The notes under the pieces are model-generated. The model was given only the letters and a program-made list of their open reading frames with translations. It had not been told where the DNA came from and searched no databases. From NCBI GenBank assembly GCA_009773185.1, contig WPIF01000010.1, positions 1-64,000 on the forward strand: a stretch of DNA of 64,000 nt. The letters are read 5' to 3'. The DNA comes from Nitrospirota bacterium. GTDB taxonomy: Bacteria > Nitrospirota > Thermodesulfovibrionia > Thermodesulfovibrionales > UBA1546. The position numbers were made by a program, and so were the translations under genes. Below are positions 42,726 to 52,312 of the stretch, piece by piece. Each line of letters opens with the position of its first letter. The stretch's first letter is position 1.

Positions 42726-44892
42726 TTAATACCACATTATTGACTCAAAATCAGGCGTTGGAACTGTTATGCTCAGATTGCCTCTCCACGGGCAGCGCTC
42801 TATCTCTTCCCTGTCTTTAAAAGCAGAGACAAACAGGTTTAGTTCATCTTTTTCTTTTGCATTTATGTCTTTGAACGGTATGGCTATCTCCAGTATATCC
42901 TGCATTGCTACTTCGGTTATATCCTTTATCTTTACCCACGCCTCGTCTTTTTTCTCAAACAGTTCTGCATTAACAAATCTGCCCTTTGGTGTAACATTAA
43001 TCCTGAAAGGAAAAGGCCGGGAGAAATTTATGGAGAAGACGGTTTCCGGCGGAAAATCCTCAAAGGATTTCTTAGGGTCTACCCTCAAAAAAAGGGTGTG
43101 CTGGTTGAAACCATAGTAAATATGCGATATAAGGCTTTCTGCCTTGTGCATACTCCCGCCTGATTTTCCAACGGCAAGATAAGCGCCCTGATACCATTCA
43201 TAGTAACTGGTGACAATACCGTCAATCCTGGGGCTTATAAATCCCCTGATAGTGATTTCAGGCGAGATGGACCTGTCTTCTCTGAGCACAGGAACAAAAA
43301 GATTTGGCGGGATCTCCTTGCCCATAGCCTTGTAAACCTTCATCAGGTTTAACCTGAAGAGTTCGTCAAAATCTTCCTGTGTTTCTGTTGTGTGCTCATC
43401 TCCGTACCACCAGTTCCAGTCGCTGCCTTCAGCGGCATATAGCGACTTCCATGCTTCGTCAAGCGGCTTGTCAGGGTTAAGTTTTTCGAATATTGCCAGA
43501 TCCTCTCTTGTATCAGTGAGGTAGTCCCACGCCAGATTATCCTCCTCATGGCCTATCCAGATGCTGTAGTTTGCATTTATCCACGAACCTGCATGCAGCC
43601 TGTTGAGTTTTTCACCGGCGTCATGTTCTTTCAGATATTCTGATACTGTTACTGTCTTCAGCCTTTTCTCGTTTGAGAGGCGTTCATACAGGTATTTGAA
43701 AAAATCATGGCCGTCGTTCCTGTAATGTTCCCACGCATTTTCACCATCCAGGATTATCGAGACAAGATGGGGTTTGTTGCGGGGGAGTGAATGTTGTATG
43801 CTCAATAGTTTGTTTATCAGGTCATCCGCGGCAATTTTCGGGTTCCAGCCTGAATATACAAATCCTATGAGATCAGATAGTTTATGGTCCCTGAATATAA
43901 TTGAGACGTCGGCAAAATTGTAGGGCCTGTATAAACGTGACGGGTCTGTGAGATTACCGGAAGAATCCCTCAGCCCTGTGTCTATAGAACATGCCAGTAC
44001 CTCTTCATCTGTGGCAACCCATTTTATCCCTTCTGCATGAACTGCCCTCAAAACATCTTCACTTACAGAACCTTCGGACGGCCACATCCCGCCCGGCCTG
44101 TAGCCGAATATTTTTTCAAAATAATCGAGGGCGTCTCTTATCTGCTTTACCGCGTCTTCAGGGCGTGAGAATCTTTTTTTAGGCAGCCTGATATGAGGCA
44201 TGGCAATCTTTGACGAGTCTGTGTCCCACAGCAGCGGAAGGATAGGGTGGTAGAAGGGCGATGCGGACAACTCTATCTGGCCTTTTGCATTGAGTTCCCT
44301 GTATTTGGGGATTATCCTCCTGAGGATTTCGAGCTGCTTGTCCTCTAAAATTTTTTTGTCTTCTTCTGTATAGTCTTTTCCTTTTTTTACGAGTTCACTC
44401 AGGAGCGGGTCTTTTTCTCTGAACATCGGATCTATCCAGCACAGATTAAACAGAACCTGCAGGTCAAGAAAGTCGTTTTCAGAAAAATATTTTATGGCCC
44501 TTGTTAATTCTCCCTTCACAAAACTGAGGCCTCTTTTAACCAGCAGTTCATAATATCTCGGGAAGGGCCTTATCATATTGTCCCAGTGGGCAAGAAAAAA
44601 GTTCTCAAGTATGAACATCTTGTCTTTGTCCGTGAGTTCCGAGGCCTTTTTAGTGGTGAGTTCAAGATAGATATCCGGTGCATTATTTTCTGTGTAGTCA
44701 TTAAGCTGGAGCAGCAATGAAGGTACGAGATTGAAAGTCTGTTTTATCTCGGGAAAACCATCGAGTATCTCGGCCATATCAAGATAGTCTTTCGTGCCGT
44801 GAAGCCTCACCCATGGCAGCCTGTAGATTCCTGTGAAAGGGTCTTTGTAATAAGGTTGATGCATGTGCCAGAGGAAGACGATATAGAGAGGA

Positions 44893-44903
<11 letters not shown>
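42726..44903 (-). CDS. Glycoside hydrolase family 57 (alpha-amylase/glucanotransferase type)
   Basis: A 725-residue cytoplasmic GH57 enzyme (no signal peptide) acting on alpha-glucans. Conserved regions are HQP at 15-17, GQIELSASPFYHP, MWPSEGSVS (nucleophile Glu near 276) and ILDGENAWEHY (acid/base Asp near 383). The C-terminal 200 residues are beta-rich. With GlgC at 11 kb it suggests glycogen storage and use. Its start overlaps ftsB by 11 bases, so it is in the eno-ftsB transcript. Confidence 0.93.
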
Positions 44904-46502
<1,599 letters not shown>

Positions 46503-46513
46503 CTAATATATCA

Positions 46514-47902
46514 TTATCCGGATAAATACTGGTTTATCGTTTTATCAATCCTGTCCATATCTATAGGTTTATCCCGCACCTCAGTCCTGTTGGCTATGTG
46601 CCTCAGGGTTGTTTCCAGGAATATCCTGAAATTGTGTATCTTTTCCCTGAGCCTGTTAACCTCTCCTGCAACAACCTGTTCTTTTTTAAATGATAGCACT
46701 TCTTTGAAAAAAGAGACAAACTCTTCATAATCTTCATATCTCAGAAGCCTGAAGGTAAAACTCTCAAAATACATCATGAAATTTCTTAATGGCCCAAAAA
46801 TACGCACGCGTTCTTCCTGTTTGTTTGATTTTTCCGTAAGAAGGGTCAGGAACTTGTGGAGCACCAGGATGTCTTCTCTCAGTCTCAGGGATTGCTCGGT
46901 TTTTGCGATAAAGCTTATAAAAATATCTTCGCCTGTCAATCCGGGTTTATAGAACTGGGCTATCTGCACAATGCTCTGTTCTGCGAGGTTTTTAAGTATC
47001 CCGTGGCTGTTTTCTATCCTCCCGCGAAAATATCTGGGGGCCTTTTTCTTTAATATCTCCTTTAATTCCTGGAGATATACCCTTTTGGTTTCCATCGAGA
47101 ATTGATAGGAGAGCGACTGGATAAGCATCTTCAGGTCAGGCTGCGTGATTTTTGGTATAATCTTTTCCGTGTAATTCTTGAACATGCTTATCTCTGAACG
47201 GTTGAGCATGAGTATTATCAGCGATGTGTTGAGTGAGATGGTCCTCTGGGTTGTGATATCTATGTGCTTCAGGTATCTCAGTAACCTGAGGAGATATATC
47301 AGTATCAGGGATATGTATTTTTTTGTGTCTTTGTCCCTGATATTTTTGACTATATCCGATATCTCCTGGTTTTCTATTATGTCGAATTCAGGATTTATAT
47401 CTTTTTTAAAAGGGTTGAAATAATTGTTTTCTCTTATCTCTTTGCTCAGTATCTGCCCTATATTCATGTAACTGAGATAAGTTATATCGCCTGATTTCAG
47501 GAGGTCGGTGACAAGGCCTTTCAGGTTAACAAAGGAATCATAAAGCAGGAAGACGGCCTTTTCCGGGGTGTCCTGCTTATAAAGTTCTTCCCTGAAGATG
47601 TCCCTGTTGCGGTCCGTAAGGAACTTGGTCTCGGCAAATTTCTGAAACCAGTAAGAATTTTTTTTGCTCTCAGGGATTATGACCTCGAGTATGCTGAGTG
47701 TCCTTAAAATTAAATCCCTGACTGCCGAGAGTTCATCAAAGAAATTGCTTTCCGAAAGAGTTTCTTTTGCCGAGGGGAGGTTTTCGATAATGAAGAACCT
47801 GTCCACTGCCCGGAGCAGCACATCGAGCTCCGAGAACAGTTCCCTGTGTGTTTCTTTTGAAACCGCAATCCAGTCCTTTGGCTCTTTCTTCTGTATCACC
47901 AC
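46514..47902 (-). CDS. Unrecognised 462-residue helical protein upstream of enolase
   Basis: A long soluble, mostly helical protein with no family I recognise. It starts at GTG (47902, or GTG 47899). The only landmarks are acidic/aromatic helices, a central KYISLILIYLLRLLRYLKH that is hydrophobic but probably buried, and SYQFSMETKRVYLQELKEIL. No signal peptide, cysteine cluster or nucleotide-binding loop. It lies 23 bases before eno and is likely co-transcribed. Codon use matches neighbours, so it is a resident gene. Confidence 0.8.
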   Translation of the reverse strand: MVIQKKEPKDWIAVSKETHRELFSELDVLLRAVDRFFIIENLPSAKETLSESNFFDELSAVRDLILRTLSILEVIIPESKKNSYWFQKFAETKFLTDRNRDIFREELYKQDTPEKAVFLLYDSFVNLKGLVTDLLKSGDITYLSYMNIGQILSKEIRENNYFNPFKKDINPEFDIIENQEISDIVKNIRDKDTKKYISLILIYLLRLLRYLKHIDITTQRTISLNTSLIILMLNRSEISMFKNYTEKIIPKITQPDLKMLIQSLSYQFSMETKRVYLQELKEILKKKAPRYFRGRIENSHGILKNLAEQSIVQIAQFYKPGLTGEDIFISFIAKTEQSLRLREDILVLHKFLTLLTEKSNKQEERVRIFGPLRNFMMYFESFTFRLLRYEDYEEFVSFFKEVLSFKKEQVVAGEVNRLREKIHNFRIFLETTLRHIANRTEVRDKPIDMDRIDKTINQYLSG

Positions 47903-47972
47903 TGAATATCATAATTGAACAGAGTTAGAGTATGCAAGGCTTGGATGCTAAAAAATATAGTTGCCTTCTTTT

Positions 47973-49403
47973 TTATCTCATTGCCAATAATTTCTCCGCC
48001 GGTATCTCCTTGCCGGATTCAGTGATGTAAACTACTTCTGAATCACCGCCTATCTTTGCAGTAACCCTGACCTTCTCCACTTTCTCTCCTTCGGCATAGA
48101 TAGGGCCGGTGTTTGACGCCGTTATTGTGAATGTCGAAGATACAATCACCTGAGAAGGATAGCCCACCGGAAGATTTATCTGGACAGAGCCGGAAGAAGA
48201 GGCATTTGTGCCGCTCAACGTTCCGGAGGCGCTGACAGCGCTGCCCACTGCCGGCAATGCCTTTACTGTTATAGCAGTATTCACAGGAATATTAGTTGCT
48301 GTTACAACCACTGCTATCGGATTATTCGTAGTAGATGGAAGATAAACATCAGGCGTATCAAACTTGCCCTGCGGCGCTGGAGGAACACTCACACCGCCTA
48401 CGGATGTTATGGCAAGACCCGGCATATTCGCAGGCCGCACAAAAGTAGGATAATAAGCTGAACTATACACAGGATTCGAACTGCCGGTAAAAGCAAAAAT
48501 CCAGGCCTCAAGGCGTATAAGGCCAGAAGCGCCGCTGATGTTCTGCCGCCCGCAGGGGCCGATACCGTCGCTGCCTCCAACTGCTCTGATGGAACCATTG
48601 CCTGCAATGGTGTCAGCCATGAGTTTTATACCGCCGCCTGCGCCTCCTCCTCCTCCGCCTCCATATGCACGAGTCATTTGAAAGTTTCCGCCATTTCCGC
48701 CGGCTCCGCCATATGCAGTAATACTCCCATTTATTGTTATAGTTCCGGACGAGGCAATAAGTATAGCGCCACCGCCTCCACCGCCGGCTCCGCCGCTATA
48801 AGAATCTGTGCCTCCCCCACCTGCTCCGCCGGAACCCCCTATGAGGGATAAAAGCCTTGCATTGCCATAAGCAGAGCCCCCTGAACCGGGTGATGCAACA
48901 TAGCAAAAAGAAGGATTTCCTTGGAGACCTTGGCTGCCAGCGCCGCCAAAACCACCACCCCCTCCGTATCCGCCGCCAGAAACGTAAGATATTGGTGAAC
49001 CTCCGCTTCCGCTGCCCGGGCCTTCTCCTCTGCGGCCGTCCTGATAAACAATTCCGCCCAGCCCTCCATCAAACCCGCCGGGACCGCCTGTGCCAGGAGT
49101 GAAATAATCAGCGCCTCCGCTCTTTCCATCTACGCTGATAGCTCCGGCAATGGTCACATCCCCTGTAGCAAGGATAGTGACCGGGGTATTTTTAGTATTT
49201 TTTGTGAATGAGACAGCCACCCCTACAGGGATAGTTACGGTTCTGAAATTAAAGACTCCGCTTTCAGGTATCTGAAGAATTGTGTTTGCTGTCGGCGCAA
49301 AATCTCCGTCAGCTCCGGTGCTGCCGCTAACAAAGTTTCCTGCAACAGCATTGCCCCAAAACAGCAACAAATAAATTGATGTAAATAAAAATATCTTTCT
49401 CAT
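47973..49403 (-). CDS. Secreted glycine-rich protein
   Basis: A 476-residue exported protein. The signal peptide is MRKIFLFTSIYLLLFWGNAVAG. Residues about 20-110 are beta-rich (ILQIPESGVFNFRTVTIPVG, TILATGDVTIAGAISVDG). Residues about 110-290 are very glycine-rich (GGYGGGGGFGGAGSQG, SGGAGGGGGGAILIASSG), and a Thr/Ser-rich beta domain ends it. It resembles secreted adhesin or polysaccharide-lyase-type beta-helix proteins with glycine loops; no enzyme motif is seen. Start chosen at the signal peptide, 17 codons inside the frame. It follows the 347-residue leader-repeat protein on the same strand and may share its transcript. Confidence 0.75.
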   Translation of the reverse strand: MRKIFLFTSIYLLLFWGNAVAGNFVSGSTGADGDFAPTANTILQIPESGVFNFRTVTIPVGVAVSFTKNTKNTPVTILATGDVTIAGAISVDGKSGGADYFTPGTGGPGGFDGGLGGIVYQDGRRGEGPGSGSGGSPISYVSGGGYGGGGGFGGAGSQGLQGNPSFCYVASPGSGGSAYGNARLLSLIGGSGGAGGGGTDSYSGGAGGGGGGAILIASSGTITINGSITAYGGAGGNGGNFQMTRAYGGGGGGGAGGGIKLMADTIAGNGSIRAVGGSDGIGPCGRQNISGASGLIRLEAWIFAFTGSSNPVYSSAYYPTFVRPANMPGLAITSVGGVSVPPAPQGKFDTPDVYLPSTTNNPIAVVVTATNIPVNTAITVKALPAVGSAVSASGTLSGTNASSSGSVQINLPVGYPSQVIVSSTFTITASNTGPIYAEGEKVEKVRVTAKIGGDSEVVYITESGKEIPAEKLLAMR

Positions 49404-49471
49404 CAAAGCCCTCCCTTGCCTGGTAACATTTCTGCTTTTAAATTCGTATCCCATAAATTTCTCCTTGATTT

Positions 49472-50515
49472 TTACTGTGGACTTATTTCAGCGCTTACAG
49501 GCGCTGAAATAGTTGTTGCATCCATTGATAACGGCTCTTCTTTATAAACGCTTACCGGAGGTCCCGATTCAACGGCATCCATTGATAACGGTTCTTCTTT
49601 GTAAACGCTTACCGGAGGTCCTGATTCAACTGCATCCACTGATAATGCTAGTTCCATATATGCGCTCACAGGCGCTGAAATAGTCGCCGCATCCACTGTT
49701 GAGGATTCCATATAAACACTGACCGGCGCACCTGAGGTTGCTACATCTCCTGAAAGAGGAGGCGTAACAAAGACTGTTCCAATAACGCCGCCGACGGCAA
49801 CAATTCCTGTGCCCTGGCTTAAGGCCCTGACTGTGAATGTCCCGTTTCCGCCGGAAGGTATTATGATGGATTGAGACGCCTCTATAACATCGGGGGTTTC
49901 ATTGATTATGGCTAAATTTAAATCCCTCGATGCAGACGGCGTTATGCCTGCTGAAATGGTTACTGTTTCCCCTGTGAGAAGATATGCTGCGCCGGGCTCT
50001 AATATCAGCTTATAAACAATTATAGGTATGCTCGCAGAGCCGTAAAAGGTTGTTACATTTATATTCGCCTGTCCTAAAGGAGCGCCCCATGAAATTGTCA
50101 GCGATGCCGTTATTGTCGAATCAGTCGCTGAAATATTGCTTATGCTTATTCCTGCATTGTCTGATGTAATTGACTGTGTTGTAAAAAGATTTGCTCCTGT
50201 GATTGTTACATCTATAGTTGAGTTCAAAAAGACGATGTCAGGATTGATGCTGTTAAGAGCAGGAGGGTTCTGGCTGATTGTATGTGTTGTAATCGAGATC
50301 AGATTCCCCACTCCATCATAGTTATATGTCGCCACCTCGCCTGTCTCCGAGATAGTCTTTATCAGCCTCCCGGTATCGTCATAGATGTAGTTGCCGTCGG
50401 AGGCAAAAGAAAGAGAGGGTATGAGAAGCAACAGGCAGATAACCAGCAAATAGGCGATGAGCCTACGCAGGAAGATTATTGCTTGAATTTTATTTATGTC
50501 TCTCTGGCGCATCAT
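49472..50515 (-). CDS. Secreted YD-repeat/TIG protein with tandem C-terminal repeats
   Basis: A 347-residue exported protein. Its first 38 residues are the locus-specific leader (MMRQRDINKIQAIIFLRRL) running into a signal peptide that ends SLSFA. A short YD unit (YIYDDTGRLIKTISETGE, TYNYDGVGNLISIT) precedes a TIG-like domain (about 85-170) and a second beta domain. The last 85 residues are 4.5 copies of a 19-residue unit (consensus SGPPVSVYKEEPLSMDAVE). It looks like a small Rhs-derived or adhesin cassette. No toxin domain is recognised. Confidence 0.75.
   Translation of the reverse strand: MMRQRDINKIQAIIFLRRLIAYLLVICLLLLIPSLSFASDGNYIYDDTGRLIKTISETGEVATYNYDGVGNLISITTHTISQNPPALNSINPDIVFLNSTIDVTITGANLFTTQSITSDNAGISISNISATDSTITASLTISWGAPLGQANINVTTFYGSASIPIIVYKLILEPGAAYLLTGETVTISAGITPSASRDLNLAIINETPDVIEASQSIIIPSGGNGTFTVRALSQGTGIVAVGGVIGTVFVTPPLSGDVATSGAPVSVYMESSTVDAATISAPVSAYMELALSVDAVESGPPVSVYKEEPLSMDAVESGPPVSVYKEEPLSMDATTISAPVSAEISPQ
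49480..49730 (-). repeat. 57-bp tandem repeats in the YD/TIG protein gene
   Basis: Two near-identical 57-base units begin at 49518 and 49575 (GCATCCATTGATAACGG...), differing at only a few positions. Degenerate flanking units extend the array to about 4.5 copies (49480-49730). They encode the 19-residue PVSVY units in frame. Confidence 0.85.
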
Positions 50516-50548
50516 TTTTCTCTTTTAAAGTAGCCTGTCCCCTTTTCT
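50435..50548 (-). repeat. Rhs-locus leader repeat, copy B
   Basis: About 110 bases covering the start of the 347-residue gene and its upstream region. It aligns at roughly 85% by eye to 54160-54275 (shared TAGGC, GCCTACGCAG, TTGAATTTTATTTATGTCTC and ATCATTTTTCTCTTTTAA), and more weakly to 51160-51262. It encodes the INKIQ-IIFLRRL-AYLLV leader and ends at the AAAGTAGCCTGTCCCC motif. Confidence 0.8.
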
Positions 50549-50576
50549 CTGATAAATGATTTTAAATGTTTGGCCC

Positions 50577-50969
50577 TCAAGTTTGCATCTTATGATCAAG
50601 AATTATTTTAATTATGATGCCATCTATGATTAAAGAAGCAATTAAAAGCTTCGGTGAAAAATGTGGAATTTCCATATGAAAATAAAATCGCAATATCATT
50701 AATGAAGATATGCCCACTAGGCCAATAGCTATAAAAACGCGATAAAACAAAATCTTGATATTGTCAGATGTTTTCTTCAGCAGGATGACAAGAGTTATAA
50801 ACAATCCGATAGCATTGAGAAATGCGATAGAAATATCAAACAAGTACCACTTTATTCCTGATAAATAGAAATAACGAACTATCAAATAACCTGATGCAAA
50901 TGTTGATATTAATCCCCCCAGTAAATAAAGCAATATTGCAAAAAAAAGGATATTTATTTTCTTTGTCAT
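50577..50969 (-). CDS. Small membrane protein, candidate immunity protein
   Basis: A 130-residue protein with four predicted membrane segments (about 8-30, 42-64, 72-92, 102-124). MTKKINILFFAILLYLLGG begins it. Its ATG overlaps the stop of the leader/Pro-His-rich gene (TAATG), so the two are translationally coupled. No family recognised. By position it resembles the membrane proteins that follow the two Rhs-tip genes, which suggests an immunity function. Confidence 0.55.
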   Translation of the reverse strand: MTKKINILFFAILLYLLGGLISTFASGYLIVRYFYLSGIKWYLFDISIAFLNAIGLFITLVILLKKTSDNIKILFYRVFIAIGLVGISSLMILRFYFHMEIPHFSPKLLIASLIIDGIIIKIILDHKMQT

Positions 50970-51253
50970 TACCTCCCTCCTACAGCTACGGGATATGCTG
51001 ATGATGGCGGTGGTCCATACGGTGGAAGAACGACCGGATGGGGCTCATGAGGTTCTGGCAGATGCGGGTGTGTTGGTGGAATATTTGATTTATGACATAT
51101 TGCTGGCTGTATTGGATGGTGAGGCTCCTCGGGATGTGCTGCGACTGTCATTTCTTTGATCCTCGTGAGATATTTCAAAACCAGTAAATAGGCAATAATC
51201 TTCCTCAGCAGTAAGATTTGCTTGAGCTGTCTTATGTCTTTATAACTCTGCAT
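50969..51253 (-). CDS. Leader plus Pro/His-rich peptide; possible displaced Rhs cassette remnant
   Basis: A 94-residue frame. Residues 1-32 are a diverged copy of the locus leader (DIRQLKQILLLRKIIAYLLV, then LKYLTRI). The remaining 60 are Pro/His/Glu-rich (PEEPHHPIQP, PPTHPHLPEPHEPHP, VVLPPYGPPP) with no recognised domain. Its TAA overlaps the start of the next membrane-protein gene. It is probably a residual or unusual effector cassette; expression and function are unknown. Confidence 0.5.
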   Translation of the reverse strand: MQSYKDIRQLKQILLLRKIIAYLLVLKYLTRIKEMTVAAHPEEPHHPIQPAICHKSNIPPTHPHLPEPHEPHPVVLPPYGPPPSSAYPVAVGGR

Positions 51254-51262
51254 TTCATCAGC
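51160..51262 (-). repeat. Rhs-locus leader repeat, copy C (diverged)
   Basis: Matches copy A most clearly over GTGAGATATTTCAAAAC and the TAGGCAA region, then through the ATGTCTxTxTAACTCTGCATTTCATC end. It encodes the leader of the Pro/His-rich gene. Overall identity is visibly lower than between copies A and B. Confidence 0.65.
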
Positions 51263-51326
51263 TCCGGTAAAGTGTATTCTTTAGGTTTGACCCCTTATCT
51301 TTCCCCTTGCTTCCTAGGTTTAAGCC

Positions 51327-51779
51327 TCATTCATCCTTCTTCTTAGGGAAAAGAGCAAACCATTTCCCAACCATATAAAAGGGAATCGAATATAGAAATA
51401 GGGCTACCAAAAGTGCATATCCATTAAGATATTTAAAGCTAAAACCAGCTCCCCACAATGTCCATATAAAAACACCGACGCATACTAACAAATAAATACC
51501 AATTAAGTGTCGAATTTTTTTTGAAAAAACTGTGACAATCAATCCCAGAGTCGCAAACAAAAGAACATTTACACTGCTCGCGAGGATTACCGCATTAACC
51601 GTACCAATATTTATTTCTGTTACCGCAAGCATCTGCGAAGGCCAAAAAGAAAATAGTAAATCATTGATAAAATCATAAATCGAATCAGACATGCTAAAAA
51701 TATATGCTATACCCAAAATTAGCGGACCCAATAGACCGGTAGCGCTGAATACAATAACTGTTTTTAGTGCTCTCTTCAT
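51327..51779 (-). CDS. Small membrane protein of unknown function
   Basis: A 150-residue protein with four predicted membrane segments (about 7-30, 62-85, 92-112, 118-140) and a Lys-rich tail (FPKKKDE). No family recognised. A perfect 8+1+8 palindrome lies just upstream. It sits between two cassette pairs in the Rhs locus and may be an orphan immunity gene. Confidence 0.5.
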   Translation of the reverse strand: MKRALKTVIVFSATGLLGPLILGIAYIFSMSDSIYDFINDLLFSFWPSQMLAVTEINIGTVNAVILASSVNVLLFATLGLIVTVFSKKIRHLIGIYLLVCVGVFIWTLWGAGFSFKYLNGYALLVALFLYSIPFYMVGKWFALFPKKKDE

Positions 51780-51785
51780 TTTATA

Positions 51786-51802
51786 AATTTACCCGGTAAA
51801 TT
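51786..51802. promoter_or_regulatory. Palindrome before the 150-residue membrane gene
   Basis: AATTTACCCGGTAAATT is an 8+1+8 palindrome, seven bases before the ATG at 51779. It could be an operator or block ribosome access as a hairpin. The following interval to 51954 is T/C-rich and holds only short GGGACACTTCCC- and ACCGTCCCTTTTC-like fragments. Confidence 0.4.
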
Positions 51803-51954
51803 GTTAAAAAACGGCTTTAGAATAGAATATAGGGACACTTCCCATATTATTTTCCTTCTGCATTGTCATCTTTCCCTTTTAATACAACCGTCCCTTTTCT
51901 GTTTTTTTGTTCCTTTTCTTTTTCGCAATGCAAGCCCCGCCATTTTTGTTCTTT

Positions 51955-52308
51955 CTATAATTTGGGCAGCAAGGCAGCAATGATCAAAAAACAAATAAAC
52001 GATATTACGAAAGATATAAAAAATTGTGTGGCTTTTTTCTTATAGTATTCAACTTTCTTATCGTTATAAGTTTCAGTGGTTTTAAAAATAGATATAATCA
52101 AGTATATTGAACCAACAGGCCATCTTACCCACTCCCCAGCGCCGTCAACTAATGGATCTCGTTTCATTAGGCTCCACCATTCTTCCTTATGCGCAGTTTT
52201 CATATATTTGTAATACTTTCGATAGTAACCATAGAAGAATAAAAAACTGCACAACAGTATTAACATTATCAATAACATGATAGATAATTTAATAATTTCA
52301 TTTAGCAT
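51955..52308 (-). CDS. Small membrane protein after the 643-residue Rhs gene; candidate immunity
   Basis: A 117-residue protein from MLNEIIKLSIMLLIMLILL. Membrane segments are about 8-28 and 90-113, with a possible amphipathic segment near 60-75. A Tyr/Lys-rich loop follows the first segment. The start is 4 bases after the Rhs stop; a longer in-frame start (52380) would lie within the Rhs gene and is not preferred. Position directly behind a glycine-rich Rhs tip fits an immunity gene; no homology is recognised. Confidence 0.6.
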   Translation of the reverse strand: MLNEIIKLSIMLLIMLILLCSFLFFYGYYRKYYKYMKTAHKEEWWSLMKRDPLVDGAGEWVRWPVGSIYLIISIFKTTETYNDKKVEYYKKKATQFFISFVISFICFLIIAALLPKL

Positions 52309-52312
52309 TGAT

